Source: Neelides folsomi
Lineage: Eukaryota; Arthropoda; Collembola; Neelipleona; Neelidae
Reading direction: 5' to 3'
Length of the DNA: 64,000 nucleotides
Assembly (NCBI GenBank): GCA_034687125.1
Contig: JAQGBZ010000113.1
Coordinates: 117,085-181,084, forward strand
Under the pieces are notes generated by a model. It saw only the letters and a program-made list of their open reading frames with translations, made no database searches and was not told the origin of the DNA. A program made the position numbers and the translations under genes. How positions within the stretch are numbered: position 1 is the stretch's first letter; every line of letters begins with the position of its first letter. Shown here in pieces: positions 13,301-26,619 of the stretch.

Positions 13301-13994
13301 AAGTTCGTCCCAAGTCAAATGGGAAATCTGGGGTGATTTTAACCCGGGAAGACACTTACTGCTATCCAGATATAGCTCATCTAGACCAAATGACACAAGA
13401 TAACGGAACGTGCATAGTGAATGGATTCGAAGTTGGGCATGTCGGAGTTGGGCGAGTCGTGTTCTTGGGCCAGATTGACGTCGCCAGATTAAATGTTGAT
13501 GAGTGTGGTGAGAAACGTGATTTTCTCTCCAATTTCTCCTTCAATTTACAATAAAAGTTTTTCCATGTGCATATCTAAACTGTATCTAATACAGATATCA
13601 TAAATACAGATACATTGATAAATACATACATACTTATACATACATAGGATAAATATATAGAGTACATACATGTTTTAGTATTATTGTTATGTATTATATT
13701 GTCAAATGAAGCTGACTCAGATTTTATTTTATTCAAGTTCGGTTCCATCCCTTGAGCCTAGAGTTAATTGGGAGCGAAGGGTTTAAATTCGTGGAGAACC
13801 ACAGGCCACAAGCCTACGTCCTCCTATGCGGAGTCTTGCCTTTAATAGAAACTGGAGAAATTGTTCAAGACGTGAACTCAATTTATTCGATGCAGTTTGA
13901 ACAAAGACTCCGTCGTGCGTGTGAGGCTGACAACACTACTTTTATCAACTACGAGCCTAAAAATGGAATTTGGTCCTTCATTGTAATATTTTAA
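13301..13994 (+). CDS. Nup98 autoproteolytic-domain (peptidase S59) relative, C-terminal exons
   Basis: Exon 13301-13507 (after TTTTGAGCAG) and exon 13738-13994 (after ATTCAAG) join across a GTGAGA donor and read VRPKSNGKSGVILTREDTY...LNVDECVRFHP...FINYEPKNGIWSFIVIF-stop. This covers the Nup98 C-terminal domain: the opening LTR..YY-P.I..L box, GxVxFxGxIDVxxLNVDE, and the closing F.xYEPxxGxW.F. Nup98 homologues end this domain with His-Phe|Ser and cut there. Here the frame stops at I-F, so catalytic His and Ser are absent. Exon 1 needs one base from an upstream exon that I could not find, and no FG repeats are visible. It could be an uncut Nup98/Nup116-type gene, a partial duplicate or a pseudogene. 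It lies on the strand opposite to the NPCC genes. Confidence 0.7.
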
Positions 13995-16733
13995 TATTGA
14001 ACCTAATAACCATACATAAATAGTATAGCTTACGACAAACTTTTTTTATAATCTCGCCCTTTTTATGCGTATTTAAGTATAAGCAATAATGATAATCAGC
14101 TTGGATCTATTAAACAAACATTTTCCCATTTACATAATGCATTAATAGGAAAATTACCCTAACGCTCTTTTCTTTCCAGATCGAATTGGGAAATTCGGGG
14201 CGAAATCGGGAGTACTCAGGCAGAGACGCGGCTTTCCCCTCGTCTCCCAAAGAAAGAAATGAGACATTGTGAAAAACACACACGATTTCCCCCACCCCTT
14301 GCAAATTCCTCTTTCTCATCTGTCTCTATGAATTTCTAATGAAATCCACTGTCTCTTCAAACTCTCTTATTCTGTCTACTTGTACTTTACTTTACTGTAC
14401 TCAACTCACAGACTCAACTGAACCTCAAACGTCTCATCTTATAAAAATTATTTTTGAAAATACCCTCAAGTGAAACCCCTTTTACATAACTACTAGTATA
14501 TATTTACCATATGTGATGTCTACAAATTTGGACTATTTCCTTATAAAATGCTCAAAAATTCACATATTACTTCTTCAAATTGAGTGAAATATTTTACAAT
14601 GTTGAGCCATATGAAAATTGTACAGCGAATGAAAAATAAAACTAAAACTAAAATTGTGTCATAGAACACTACCAAATATTGGTATTTATGAAATGGGTTT
14701 TTAGAATAATTAAATATTAATTAACAATACGCTGTGGTGTGTTTGAATAGTGTGAATTATGATGATGTTTGATAAGTAAATATTTAGTTCTGGTGACTTG
14801 AACTTGAACCTTTCGAAGCTGGGGTAGCTTTAAATGTTTGTTTGAATTTTCATGTTGATGTTTAACAACATCTAACCAAAACAGTTTCGTTTGTCATTTC
14901 TCTTATTTCATTTCCAATTCAAAGAAATGAACATTTCCATTATTTTCCCTATTCCCCCCAAACAAATTTTATCCGCGTTCGAGTATAGAGGAAATGAGGG
15001 CTGTTGAATTTGAATTCTCCTTAAATATAAATTGAGCTCAGGTGGAGTTGGCAGCTTCAATAAACAACCTATCAAAAATTGAAAGGAGAAAAATGTTCTT
15101 TTCCCTATAAAAGGAATTACAGGGGAATGATTTGAAAATCTATTTCACTCGACAACTCATAATTTGAATAAAAACACTTCGTGTCTCTGAGAATTGAAAC
15201 GTGTGTTTAGAGCGGAATATTTAGTTTTGACATGACATTTCTCCACCAGTTTCCCTTTTATTCCTTTAAACGCCTCCTTCCACCTTTTGCTCCCTTTCCC
15301 TTTTCCTTCAAAATATTCAATTTTTGAGATAGGAATCTGCACCGAAGAGCTTTCTGGTTTTGAATGTTGATTGAGAACATTGCCTATATTTAATTTTTAA
15401 TTCATTGGATATACTTATATATGAATTCATAACTGTTTAAACTATAAACTTTGACTTTGTAGAGTTGAATGATGAATAAATGATTTATGAGAATGCCTTA
15501 AGGAATAAAAGCTTAATTGTCCTCATTATTTCATATACACAATTATTATTTGGTGTATTAATTTGATGAAAAGCGGCGCGATTCCCTGAAGCAATACAAA
15601 TTTATCGACTCTTACATTTCATAAATGTGTAGTTTGGGGAAAATATTACTTATAGGGTTCATAGCACATGGAATAGGTCTATAAAGAATAAATTGCACAT
15701 TAGTAAATATTATTTGCACTAGACGGAGGTTCGGTAATAGCCGTTGTATGCCTAGAATTAAAACAGAAGAGGGATGAATTATGAAATGAAGCTTTTGTTT
15801 GAGCCAAATATTAAATTATCTTTTACATTACAATTTGTACAAGAGGAGGCAATTAATATTAAAGTTTAAGAATATGGAGTTCATAGAAAACATTCAGTGA
15901 ACCGCAAATTTAATTATTTTCAATTACGAATTCATTTGTTTGTTCAAACGTGCAAAGAAATCTCTTGATGAATATTCAAAATGAATAAAAAGTATTCCAG
16001 TTCTGAGCAATTTCTTTATTTTATGGAAACTTTTATTATGTTGGAAAGTGTTTAACTTTTTAAATATCTTCCATTACATATTAATAATATTTATTATTTG
16101 TATTATTTTTGAGAGAGAATTGAAATAGACATTTTACTAACAGTTTACATGTATTAATACAAACAATACCATGAATTGAATATTTAAATATGTTTATGAT
16201 AAATGTTGGTAGGAGTATACGAGCGTATAGTTGAGGAAGTACTTGTTATTTATCTCTTATTACATGTAACATTACTTGAGTCATTTTTATTATTTATTTT
16301 ATAGATAACAGTACATGTTTGTGCAAAAACCAGCTTTGCCATCCATGCGAAACTAATCGTATTTTTAACAATCGGGAATTTTATTTTCGACCAGGGATTT
16401 ACCTTATTTATCATTTATATTGTTTAATAATGCATTTTTTACAGTAAATCTTTTACTCGATGTCTTGGATGTGTTTTTGTTCTTCTTGTGCAAAGCACAA
16501 TTTACACATTTACAGTAGATATATATAATTTTATATCATATAATATGAATGTATTTGTCAATGAGTACGCATGTGTATTATAACATACGCACTTAAATGT
16601 ACACGTACTCTTGTATGGAATTGTGTATGAGTTCGCATTTGTTTTCTTCATGGATGAATTTTGTGTGTGTGTCTGAGGATGAGTTTATGTGTTAGTGTAA
16701 TGTCTGATAGTGGAATTGTAAGTATGTAGTGTC
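13995..16733. other. Spacer with no assignable gene
   Basis: AT-rich. I found no downstream exon that would restore a His-Phe-Ser site to the Nup98-like gene. The end nearest 16733 is GT-rich and probably 3' UTR of NPCC copy C. Confidence 0.45.
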
Positions 16734-19700
16734 TCATTGTAGGACGGGTGGTAAGTCGATGGCTTCCTTAACGTATACGATGATGACCCAAAGGAAGTAG
16801 AGGAGCAGAAGGAAGTCGATGCCAGCGAAGCAGAGGAAAATGTCAACTGTCGTTGATTGAAACAAACTCGCGTCTTTTTGAGACGCCGCGAGGATCACTG
16901 CCGTCACGGCGATGACAAGGAAAAACGTTATTGCACACCACACTTTCGCTGGCGTTTTACTATCCTAAAATACATAGGGATTTTAATTGGCTTTCATCTC
17001 GACCTAATTGACTAAAATTGACTATACTTCATAACTTAAAGTTGATATTAAATACAAAGTAATTGAATATGAGGGCTATAAATTTCCTCAACAATGTTTA
17101 AATGAATTCCAAATTCTTGCGGCACATTTCTAAAGTTTAATATTACACATAGCTGAGGAAATTCTTTAAAGGTTCATGCTTTGCTAAGTATTTTATAGGT
17201 ATGCGCATTCTTCAAATACATTCGGATACTAAAAGATATGCCTAGGTATAATATAATGTAATATAATATTGCAAGTTTAATTGAGCCATTATTTAAAAAC
17301 TTTGACTTACTTTCTCTACTGAGCGGTACATGTAGTAAGAAGTTAAGAATCGTATTGTTCCACCAGTCAGAGACGTGATTCCGCAGATGAGTAAGATGTT
17401 AATGAGGTTCAATGTGTTCCCTGCGTCTTCTTTGCTCTCTTCTCTCGTCAGAGGCTCATCTCCTACGATGAGAGTTTTCAGTGCAAACCAAACGCCCAGT
17501 AGACCATATCCCGCTCCGAAAACCTGGAAAATGACATTCATTTTAAATCATTTTTGCGAAAGGCAATATTTATTTGAGAAATTGCATTTAAGAAGTATTT
17601 ATTTCAGTATGTAAATAGTTTCCACATTTTGGCCCAACTTGGATTTTGACATGATGACGTGGTTGTTGAAATAAAGTTTTCTTGACCTTTCCCCCTCACC
17701 AAGTTAACTTGTGAAGAATGTTTGGGGTAAGTTTAACCGTGTAGGAACAGTTTAATCGCCCCAGATATGAAAAAATGGGAAATGTTTCACGAGATCGTAA
17801 AATATATAAGAAGAATTTCATATATGGATTGAACTTTCATTTTGAAATTATTTTCTCTTCAAAGAGCCGAGGAAGGAATTTGAAATGCTTTGACTTCAAT
17901 AGTATTATATAGTGCTCTGTATTTACGCTATTTTCTAAAGTGAAGTGCCTAAAAAGTGAAGTACTTACTTATATTACTTCTATATATAGGAATTACTCCT
18001 CGTAATATTCCGATGGCCTTCCTCAACGAGACCTCATACACTTTAGAGAATCGAAGAAGCGATTCTTCATTGCGAGATGTTTCGCGTATAAACTCATATA
18101 TCTTAGTTATCACTTTAACAAGACAGACATATAAATAATACAAATGGCGAGATATATGATATATTTGGCTTTTGGCTGAAATTTGTGGAGGCTTTCTCCT
18201 CAACTCGCTTCGACTTCATACATAAGTAAATAGTTTATTTATTAATGTTTATAAAAACACATGCCGCATTCCTCTTATCCACTTAATGCCAAAATTTCAA
18301 TCACCACCCGAACCAACTCTTAATAATTTATTGCCCAAGAGGTGCGATTATTAAACTCCTCACTTATCTTTTATTTACCACTAGCTTCATTTGCAAGTGC
18401 ATCAAATTTCATTACTGGAGAATCCTCCCACTTGCAATATTATTCAAATTCATTTCAACTATTTCCATTTTTAATGTTGATAAAGTTCTGCCACTTTCCT
18501 TTGCAATTATTTTGTTCCTGAATAATGAGTATTTAGGTATTTAAGTATACTATTTAACTATTATAAAGTAAAATATGTACTCTTGTACGTAAGGATTTAT
18601 GTACCTGTATATGGTAGTATACAAAGAATGTATAATACTTAAATTGGAGATTTGTATTTTGATATTCTGATGTATAGTATGGGTAGTGAGGCCCCTCTTA
18701 CAATATTTAGGTAAAGTATGCGATTTAAATTTATATAGCAGTGAACGCGAGACCATAAAATGTAGGAAATGTAAATGTAGTGAAAACTTGATGTGAATAT
18801 CATGAGGAGGATGAAGGGAGGATTTTAGGATGAAATATCCTGAACCAGAGGTGATCACCGAACATCAAATTCCAACGAGGTTTACTTTGAGCTTCAGCAG
18901 TTAAGATTGAGAGGAAATGAGGAGTTAAGTCCTAAGTAGAGTGTTTAACTATGAATGCTTGTATAAACTCTTGAGCAAATTCCCATAAGCGGGAAGTTGG
19001 GTTGAGATATCTCTCTGTAAGTGAATGAGTGAGAGCTTGGGGGAATTGAAAGGTCGAGATATGATAGGAAACTGAATGGCATTCTTCCGACCTAGGAGAT
19101 ATTTAATAAGACGGATTTTCCTCATCGTTGAGCGGTGGATTAACTCTCTTGGTTTAATTCTTAATGGAAGTTTCTAGGAAGGTGTTGAAAACACTTGAAC
19201 TCTCCTATTGATTCTTCGGGGAAGTGGTTGAAGTTGGGAAGGCTCATTCCGAAACAACTCGAAATGAGTCAAAGACTGGAGGGAGAAATGGGAAGGACTT
19301 TGTCCGATAACACACTCATAATCAAAACTCATTCCCCTCCCTCCCAAAAACTCGGACTAAATATAATAGCGAGGAGAAATGGGGAAAGTTTGAAAGTGAA
19401 ATCACGCAAACACACCAAATGTTCATTAAGACGCCTTCCAAACCCCGAATGAACTTTAGCCAAAAACCAAGGATCCAACAAACAAATCCTTTTTTCATAC
19501 CAATTTCCAACAATTGAATTCAATCATGGGTGATTATCCCCATTTGGACATGATTAAATGGAGACGTTCTCGCGGGAGGTTTAAATATGTATGTAGTTAT
19601 CATTACCATTGAGACGGTGGCGACAGTCCTCACTCCCTTGTGGATCGAAACTTGACCGCAACAACAACAACAGGGGTTGACGGACAAGAAGGGGTCGAGG

Positions 19701-19834
19701 AAAGGCCCCCTCTCTGTTGGGCTCCAAGGCTCCAGGACGACCCGTTTCGAACACACGTTGCTCACCCAACTACTCCCGGCTTTCTGAAGAGAAAGAAACT
19801 TTCCCTTCTCCCTTCCCTCTGCGCAGAAACACAT
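16734..19834 (-). CDS. Four-helix membrane protein, NPCC tandem family, copy C
   Basis: Exons 19834-19607, 17523-17311 and 16964-16734 join in phase 0 to give 223 residues. The first exon carries SVNPCCCCCGQVSIHKGVR...TVSM just before a GTAATG donor, the same position as in copies A and B. Exon 2 begins VFGAGYGLLGVWFALK (helix 1) and ends MYRSVEK. It includes helix 2 (LINILLICGITSLTGGTIRF) without A's middle intron. The last exon begins DSKTPAKVWCAITFF and carries helices 3 and 4. Unlike A and B there is no Met right before NPCC. The start used is MCFCAEGREK at 19834, but a strong acceptor (TCTTTCTCTTCAG) within this exon suggests that the true N-terminus may come from an upstream exon. Confidence 0.68.
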
Positions 19835-21990
19835 ATCATGAGAGAGGTCTCATTGTAACACTCAAATACCTATACGTAACACTATTCCTTACAGACCATT
19901 ACCATACACACTTATACCATACATTTGCGATATATCATATCCGCCCTCGTATGGTATGGCCCTTTGGAGGGATCGCAACTTTACGCCAATTGGATAAGGC
20001 AAGCTCCTTACATTAAAAGAATGATATTACTACCAGTTTCTTTCCATCATATTAAATCTCGTCTATAATGCATTCAAACTCGGCCCTAACCTTCTAATCT
20101 AACATATAGATTCGATATTAATACGGAGGGATCTTCAATGGATAGATAAGATAGCCTTATCGTATATTCTCCTGTGTACAGTACAGTTCCGGTAAAAATG
20201 CAGGATTCCTTCGTATAGTACAAAGTGGGGATCCATACGGTATTTATATTCTTATACCAAGGCGTATGATACTTATTCTGGGAGTATTATTGTTTGATGC
20301 AAATTATTCTTTTTTTTCGGTCAGGAGAGATGATGGAAATGAGAGTCGTTTCCGAGATCATAGCCGGAGTTTCCTTCAAAGATGGTCTGAGCATTTGAGG
20401 CTGTAGGTGAGTTGGGTGAATGAGTCTCGCCGGGTTCTCGTGTTTGATTAATCTTGTCGGCTCTTCGTTACATTCCTCGTTAGGCCCCCTTTGGCCCGTG
20501 ACATTCCACTGGCCCTTCACTCCCCTTGGCACTCCCACGCGCATGGGTCCTTAAACTCAAAGGGCTCTTTCTTTCACTCCATGCGGGAGTCTACTACAAT
20601 CACAACGAGGGCTGAATCAATAAATTGATTCCAGGAGCCGACCCTTACAAATCCCTTAAGAAAACCCCATCATTCATTCATTCACTCTCCGACGCTCTCA
20701 GAATGATTTACAAGGACTTGGATGAATTTCCTCTTGGAAGAGAGAAAGAATACCTCGGGACATGATGATGAGCCATTTAGGGACGAAGGAAGCTCTTGGC
20801 CTTGAGAGAATGAAAATTCCATTAGGAGAAATTCATATGAGAGAGCGAGAGTTGGGAAGTCGGGGAAAATGCAACGATGCACAGAGGAGAAACTCCTTAA
20901 ATACCCCGTTCGTATACATACATGCACGTATATTAAACCCGGCTCCACTCCGACTGTTCCTTTCTTTATTCGTCGTCGAGAGAAAGAGTCATTGAAAGGA
21001 TTGTTATGTCTGCCACATTGAGACACACGTAAACGGACTCACTTTGCATGTCTAACATTCACATTAACTTTCTTACTAACTACATATGTAACAAGACTCG
21101 TTGTAATATCAACTACAACTACTTACAAACATCTGCTCATATTTGCATATTACCGAATATATATATATATTAAACCTGTATATTATACCCCGTGCATGAT
21201 CCGCTGTACTTTCCAAATTTTGCATAATACATTGAAGAAGTACACTGAATTGTATTAGAGCCATATTCCCAAAGTACCATAATAAAAGCAAGGCGTACTG
21301 GATACAAACCATTTGACCTCAACCTGAACACTTTTTTGGCATAGTGCTCTTATACTATAAAGTGTTTTTATATTTATATGCCTTAGTTGAGTAAGTGCTT
21401 ATAAATGGGAAGGTCGAATTTTTTAAATAAAATGTGTAGAATGAAATGGAAAAGTAAAGCAGCGGAAAGATTTTATTCTCGTAGGTCCCAAAATACACCT
21501 TTTTTGTAATATTATTCAGATTGGATTAAGTCGACCTTTCCCCCGCTGATTCAATTTAAGGTTTGACCCGTCTGCTGCAGAATTTAGAGAAACGTCAGAA
21601 GTCATCATAAAATGGAGCGGAAAGTTGAAGGGAGATTTGGGGGACTCAAATCCAGGGGAAACCTCTTCTGTTCAAATGCGGATATTATGCGGTAAATAGA
21701 GAGGGAAGATGAACACGAGGTTCATCATTTATTCACAACTCGATATTACTACAACCATTCAATTATACTTCGCCCAATTTATATTTACATTTAACTTTAA
21801 TCAAAATTCCAAATTTCAATATTTTATAATTTAATTCACTCGAATGTTAATCATTGAATAAATTTATTTAAAATGGAATATTAAAAAGGTATTATTTTAT
21901 ATTAAATGGTTCTTGATATTTTATAAATGAGTATGCTATTCAAATACATGTCTGTATTTATTATATACATAGGAATATGTAATATACTTA
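19835..21990. other. Spacer; possible upstream exon region of NPCC copy C
   Basis: A GC-richer patch at about 20290-20545 has an 85-codon minus-strand frame starting MRVGVPRGVKG. It might be a 5' exon, but no homology or matching splice sites support it. The remainder is AT-rich with nothing recognised. Confidence 0.35.
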
Positions 21991-22527
21991 CCGTATTGTT
22001 CCGATATTTGTCCGGGGTTCAATATGTGTCCGGGTCCGATATGTGTCCGGGGGGTAATCATGAGATTTTAAAAGGTGTCCGGGTCAATACATTTTAGGTG
22101 AGACATTTAAATATGACTAACGCTTTAATCGATCTCTAAATACCTCTATTTCTTTGTTATGCTTTAAAATTCTTTAAATGCAATGCCGAAACGACAGTTT
22201 ACTGTAGAATTTAAACTTAAAGTTATACAATATTCAGAAAGTCATAGCGGTGAAGCCACTGCTAAACATTTGAAAATTGAGACAAAAAGTATTCGACTAT
22301 AGAAAAAACAAAATCTGGAACTTGGTATGTTAATTTAACGCTATTAAGTTAAATTATATACTCAAATTCTGAAAAGGGACAGTCATTTGCTTCGGAATAA
22401 ATATAAACTATTATTAGATTTTATTTTATATATTTGTATCCGGTATGTGTCCGGATCCGAAATGTGTCCGGGGGTCATAAACACAATTTTAAAAGGTGTC
22501 CGGGGGACAGATATCAGAACAATACGA
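21991..22527. mobile_element. Decayed TIR DNA transposon, pogo/Tigger-like, 537 bp
   Basis: The left end CCGTATTGTTCCGATATTTG matches the reverse complement of the right end (CGTATTGTTCTGATATCTG) over about 22 bp. TA dinucleotides flank both ends (21989-21990 and 22528-22529), as TA target duplications of Tc1/mariner/pogo elements would. Inside each end, ATGTGTCCGG-type motifs repeat two or three times, and ATTTTAAAAGGTGTCCGG is shared by both sides. Between them, plus-strand 22183-22302 encodes MPKRQFTVEFKLKVIQYSES and 19 more residues, a helix-turn-helix of pogo/Brinker type, ending in an in-frame TAG after SIRL. No transposase catalytic domain remains, so it is non-autonomous. Confidence 0.78.
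22183..22302 (+). pseudogene. Transposase N-terminal helix-turn-helix fragment
   Basis: Thirty-nine codons follow the ATG: PKRQFTVEFKLKVIQY, then a helix with EATAKHLKIETKSIR, as in the DNA-binding heads of pogo/Tigger transposases. A TAG replaces what is usually a Trp after SIRL, and the frame continues only briefly (KKQNLELG). It lies inside the TIR element at 21991-22527. There is no DDE domain. Confidence 0.65.
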
Positions 22528-24763
22528 TATTATGTTTTAGTATTAGAAATTTTGTACCATTGTATTGTATTAATGTCAGTGTTTCTTATTCACTTAAGTA
22601 GGTATAAAGATGTAATGCATATTTGTAATGTATAGGATCTTTTAACTAAACATAATGTATGATATTTAATAACACATAACTAGTATGTTACCTATCTAGA
22701 GATAGAAGGATGAAATAGGAACATGAGGAGAAAATGAAGAGCGAATTGAAGGCCATTTCATTATTAAATAAAAAGCTCACCTTCACTTGCCTCTACGCTT
22801 CTTATTTATGAAAATTCCGTTAGCTTGAGTTAAATGCATTTGGTCTTCGCCACTCTCACTATCTCTTCCTCTAATACAATTAAGCTCGAGGAAATATGTG
22901 AGAAAATTTGTAAAGAAATTCAATAAATTTTTGTTTAATTGGGCCTCTTTAATTGACAGAAGGTAAGGAGTACCTTTTACTGGCTTACAACATTATATTA
23001 TTTAGTTTCCTTTCAATTTTCATAAAACATTATCATAAATAATAAATCACAGACGACCATTCTTTGTAAGAGAATTATCAGATTCTTTAAAGTTTCCAGA
23101 TCGTTGAATCAATATTAAGTTTAATCATTTACTGATAGTATTTAAATTAAAATACAAGATCTCACAATAAAATAATAGTAAAATTAGTAAAAATATATTA
23201 TGTAAAGATAAGATGCAACATTGGAATTTATTTATACAAAATATCTAGTCGATTCATATTAAACATTTACATATATATGTATGTATGGTGTATTGATAAT
23301 CACTTATCCAAAGTTCACAAGATGAAAATAATAGAATTACAAATTAAAATAATGTACTTTACAAATAATTATTTGGTACATGAGCACAACGTAGGATTGA
23401 TCAAATAATAATAATATCGCAAGATATGAATCGCATATTGTTTTTATTTCCTTTCCAAGGTTCAAGGCTTTGGAAATGGAAGAGGAAACGACGGCGTATG
23501 ATGTTAAATAAAATGATCGAAGTGGGAATCAAAGGGACAATTACATCCTCATTCACAATTCCAACATTGTTTACAACCATTCGGGAATTGTGCATTTGAA
23601 CATCATATAACTACATACAATATCAATAACAACAGTATTACACTATACAGTTTTGATATCCAAAGACCCTATACCGAATCTTCCCTTTTATGCTCATACG
23701 ATTTATTTATTTACTACTAGTATTGCTGCTCGAATATGATATTGTCTTTTTGAAGTCTCTTGAATGAGAGAGCCAGTGTTTTGTGTTTGGAATCTATATC
23801 TTATTTCATCTCCGTGAGTGGGTTGAATAAGAAGATTGTGAAGGGTGGAGAGGAGCCGTGACTCCTTTCACACAAGATCAATTTCTCATCTCTCTTAACG
23901 ACCTCTCCGCCTCCGACAATTTATACTCCACGATATGATTTATTCCCCCACTAAAAGACCTTCCGAAGACCCTAATGAAACATTCTTTTACTTATTAACT
24001 CATTTCCCTCACTCACAACTTTAATAATTATAATTTAAGACTTAATTACCTTCCACATTTATTTCTTAATTAATTTCACGCCGCCGAGCCCACAATGGCT
24101 TTATGGCTAAACAGACCTCAATAGCTCAATAAGCCTATTTAATGATAACTACTAAATAGTATAAGCAGATTATATTTGTTTGTTCTCTTAAGCATTAAGG
24201 ATCATAAAGTTAACAAAATGTATACATACAAGAATGCGTAACTGGAGGGAAAAGTTTATTATGGAAAAATGCCAGATTTAAAAGTAATTTAAATATTCAT
24301 TAAGCAGATAATACAATGTCAAATGCAGAACTAAATTTCATCAACCGTTTTAATTTATTAGCTATATAGACAGAATGCTATAGACAATTAATCGTCAAAT
24401 GTGATTAATGCTGCAGTGGTAATGTGCGAAATAACTACATAAGTAATAAGGTCCATATTGATAAGTTTATTTCCATATTTTGCATTCGAATAGTGGAATT
24501 GGGGAGTAATGGGTTTTGATTTCTGCGCAGCTTCTTCCCTTTAGCCAAACATGTTACATTGTCGTTACATGACAATTAATTGACCAGGGGCTTGTTAGGG
24601 AGTGAAGGAGCATTTCCAATAATCCCATGTTATCAGACTCATAAACGACAACTAATGATCATTTCATATGAATAGCGTGAAAGATGAACTTTTAACGCGA
24701 GGAATCGACATGAATTGGATGGGATTGGAATCCTTGAGGAATTGAAAGGGCCGAGGCGAATCT

Positions 24764-24886
24764 CAATTAATTTTCTCAAATCTTATTAAAACCTCGTGTA
24801 AATACGTAGGAATGATCTGAAGCGTATTTGTAAAAGAGCAAGAAGCCGTTGGGACCTTCGTCTCTGAGCTTCAATTCGTGAGGAAC
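24764..24886 (-). other. Possible exon, unknown
   Basis: After an acceptor-like CTTCCATAG, the minus strand reads VPHELKLRDEGPNG followed by FLLFYKYASDHSYVFTRG, then closes at TGA. A GTATTT donor could also follow DHSY. The segment is GC-richer than its surroundings, but another frame is open too and no homology is recognised. Confidence 0.22.
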
Positions 24887-26619
24887 CTATGGAAGATGAA
24901 TGGGGTTTTTAAATTTCAATGAAGGCCTTCTGGGAAAGACGTGCATAAATAATCAAATACAACGAAACTCACGTTACAAAGACACTTCTCATTCATACTG
25001 ATACCCAATTATAAATAAATAAATCCCACAGCATTTTTGGGCAAATAACATTTGAGTTAATTAAACCCCTGGCTTCCATGCATCATAAAGTTAAGTGACA
25101 ATTAGGATATTGTATGTATGCATTTTTTAACTGAACTTAGTCTTATTTACCATGCTTGGTATTGTTTACTAGTAGTTTATTATAAATTATTTGTACTTAT
25201 AGTACTGTAGTGTATTACATGGATTGGGCCGTTATTAAATAGTACTTGAATAAAGTTAATTAACTTTGAATGTGCTACAATGTAATAATTAATAAAACTT
25301 TAAATAAACATAATTAACCCATCCTTCCTTTACTCGCTTAAATAAATAATTATTAGAATTCTAGTATATCATCCAAAAATTAAGTAATCCAAAAACAAAA
25401 TCAAAAGTAATCTATAAGTGTGATTTAAATGAGTTAAATAACAATTTTTATCATTAAAATTAAACATTTTCTCATTTAACATGCTTGCAAAGGTAGCTTG
25501 GAAATAATTTGTTAAATTGCAATGAAATTGGAATAATTACTTTAAGTGTGATAACTGTTCCTAAATTATACGTAATATACACTTTTAAATATTGAATGAT
25601 TGTAAAATCGATTATCTGATAAATATCATGTAATTGTTTAAAATGTTCTTAAGTTTCGTGATGGAATACAAATGAGATTAAATGTGCATGAAATTCAGAT
25701 AGACATGTGAGTCTAGTGATCTTCAAGTGTTCAATATAATTAATGTTTTAATTAACGTGTTACTTTATTGGCTATAATTTACAATTCACATTAAGTAAAT
25801 GCTACTTGACTTGAAATATGTTATTATGATTTAAATACATCCAAGAATTATATAAGTAACTTCACAGAATCGTTGTATGATGCATAAAATGAACAAATCA
25901 ATAATAAAAAGTATGAACGAACACAAACACATTAACAGCATTGCACACGAAAACATTGAATCTGCTAATTACGACATAACCTAAGGAAAGGATATGATGT
26001 ATAAATGATACTGATTGAGTGTCAATACTCATGTGTACCAAATGGTATATCTCATCAACTCTATTTCGACATTAACCCTCTTAAATTAATTAAAAGTGAG
26101 ACTTCTTTTTTGTAAATATAAATTTAAGTATTTATGAAGGCTTTATTCGTCTTCAATAAAAATTTATTACTGATTCACTTTTTATTTCAACTTGTGAGTT
26201 GTGTATTCTTTCGTTTTTATAAAATAACCTGTGTCTTAATAGCACGATAGCAAAGAAAAACGCGTAATGTTTCATATAATCCATTTTAATCTCTTTCATC
26301 GACACATTCGGCCTAAATGAGTAATGAGATCCTCGGCTTCATTTTGAGCTCATTAACTCGTTAGGTCGCCATTGGACATTTAAAGCTATAGGATTTTTTA
26401 TGCAAACCATTTCCCTAATTTCACTTCTTCATTAAAGATCAAAGCGAATGATCTTTTTCTTTCCACTTAAGTCAATACATAAAAGTAGGTGTAGGTGAAA
26501 CAATACTTTATTATATAAATTATTCAGTAAAAGTGAAACATATTATTTCATACATTAAATGACTTCATATGACACTTACTTCATAAACTACAAGTCATAT
26601 AGGCGAACACGTGGGCAAA

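Noticed and set aside
14166-14265. Exon after TTTCTTTCCAG as a continuation of the Nup98-like gene
   Set aside because: Its frame gives no His-Phe-Ser-Lys-Tyr-Gly type sequence and soon stops.
20682-21026. 114-codon minus-strand frame
   Set aside because: Composition and lack of any motif or splice partner make chance likely. The plus strand is also open over much of it.
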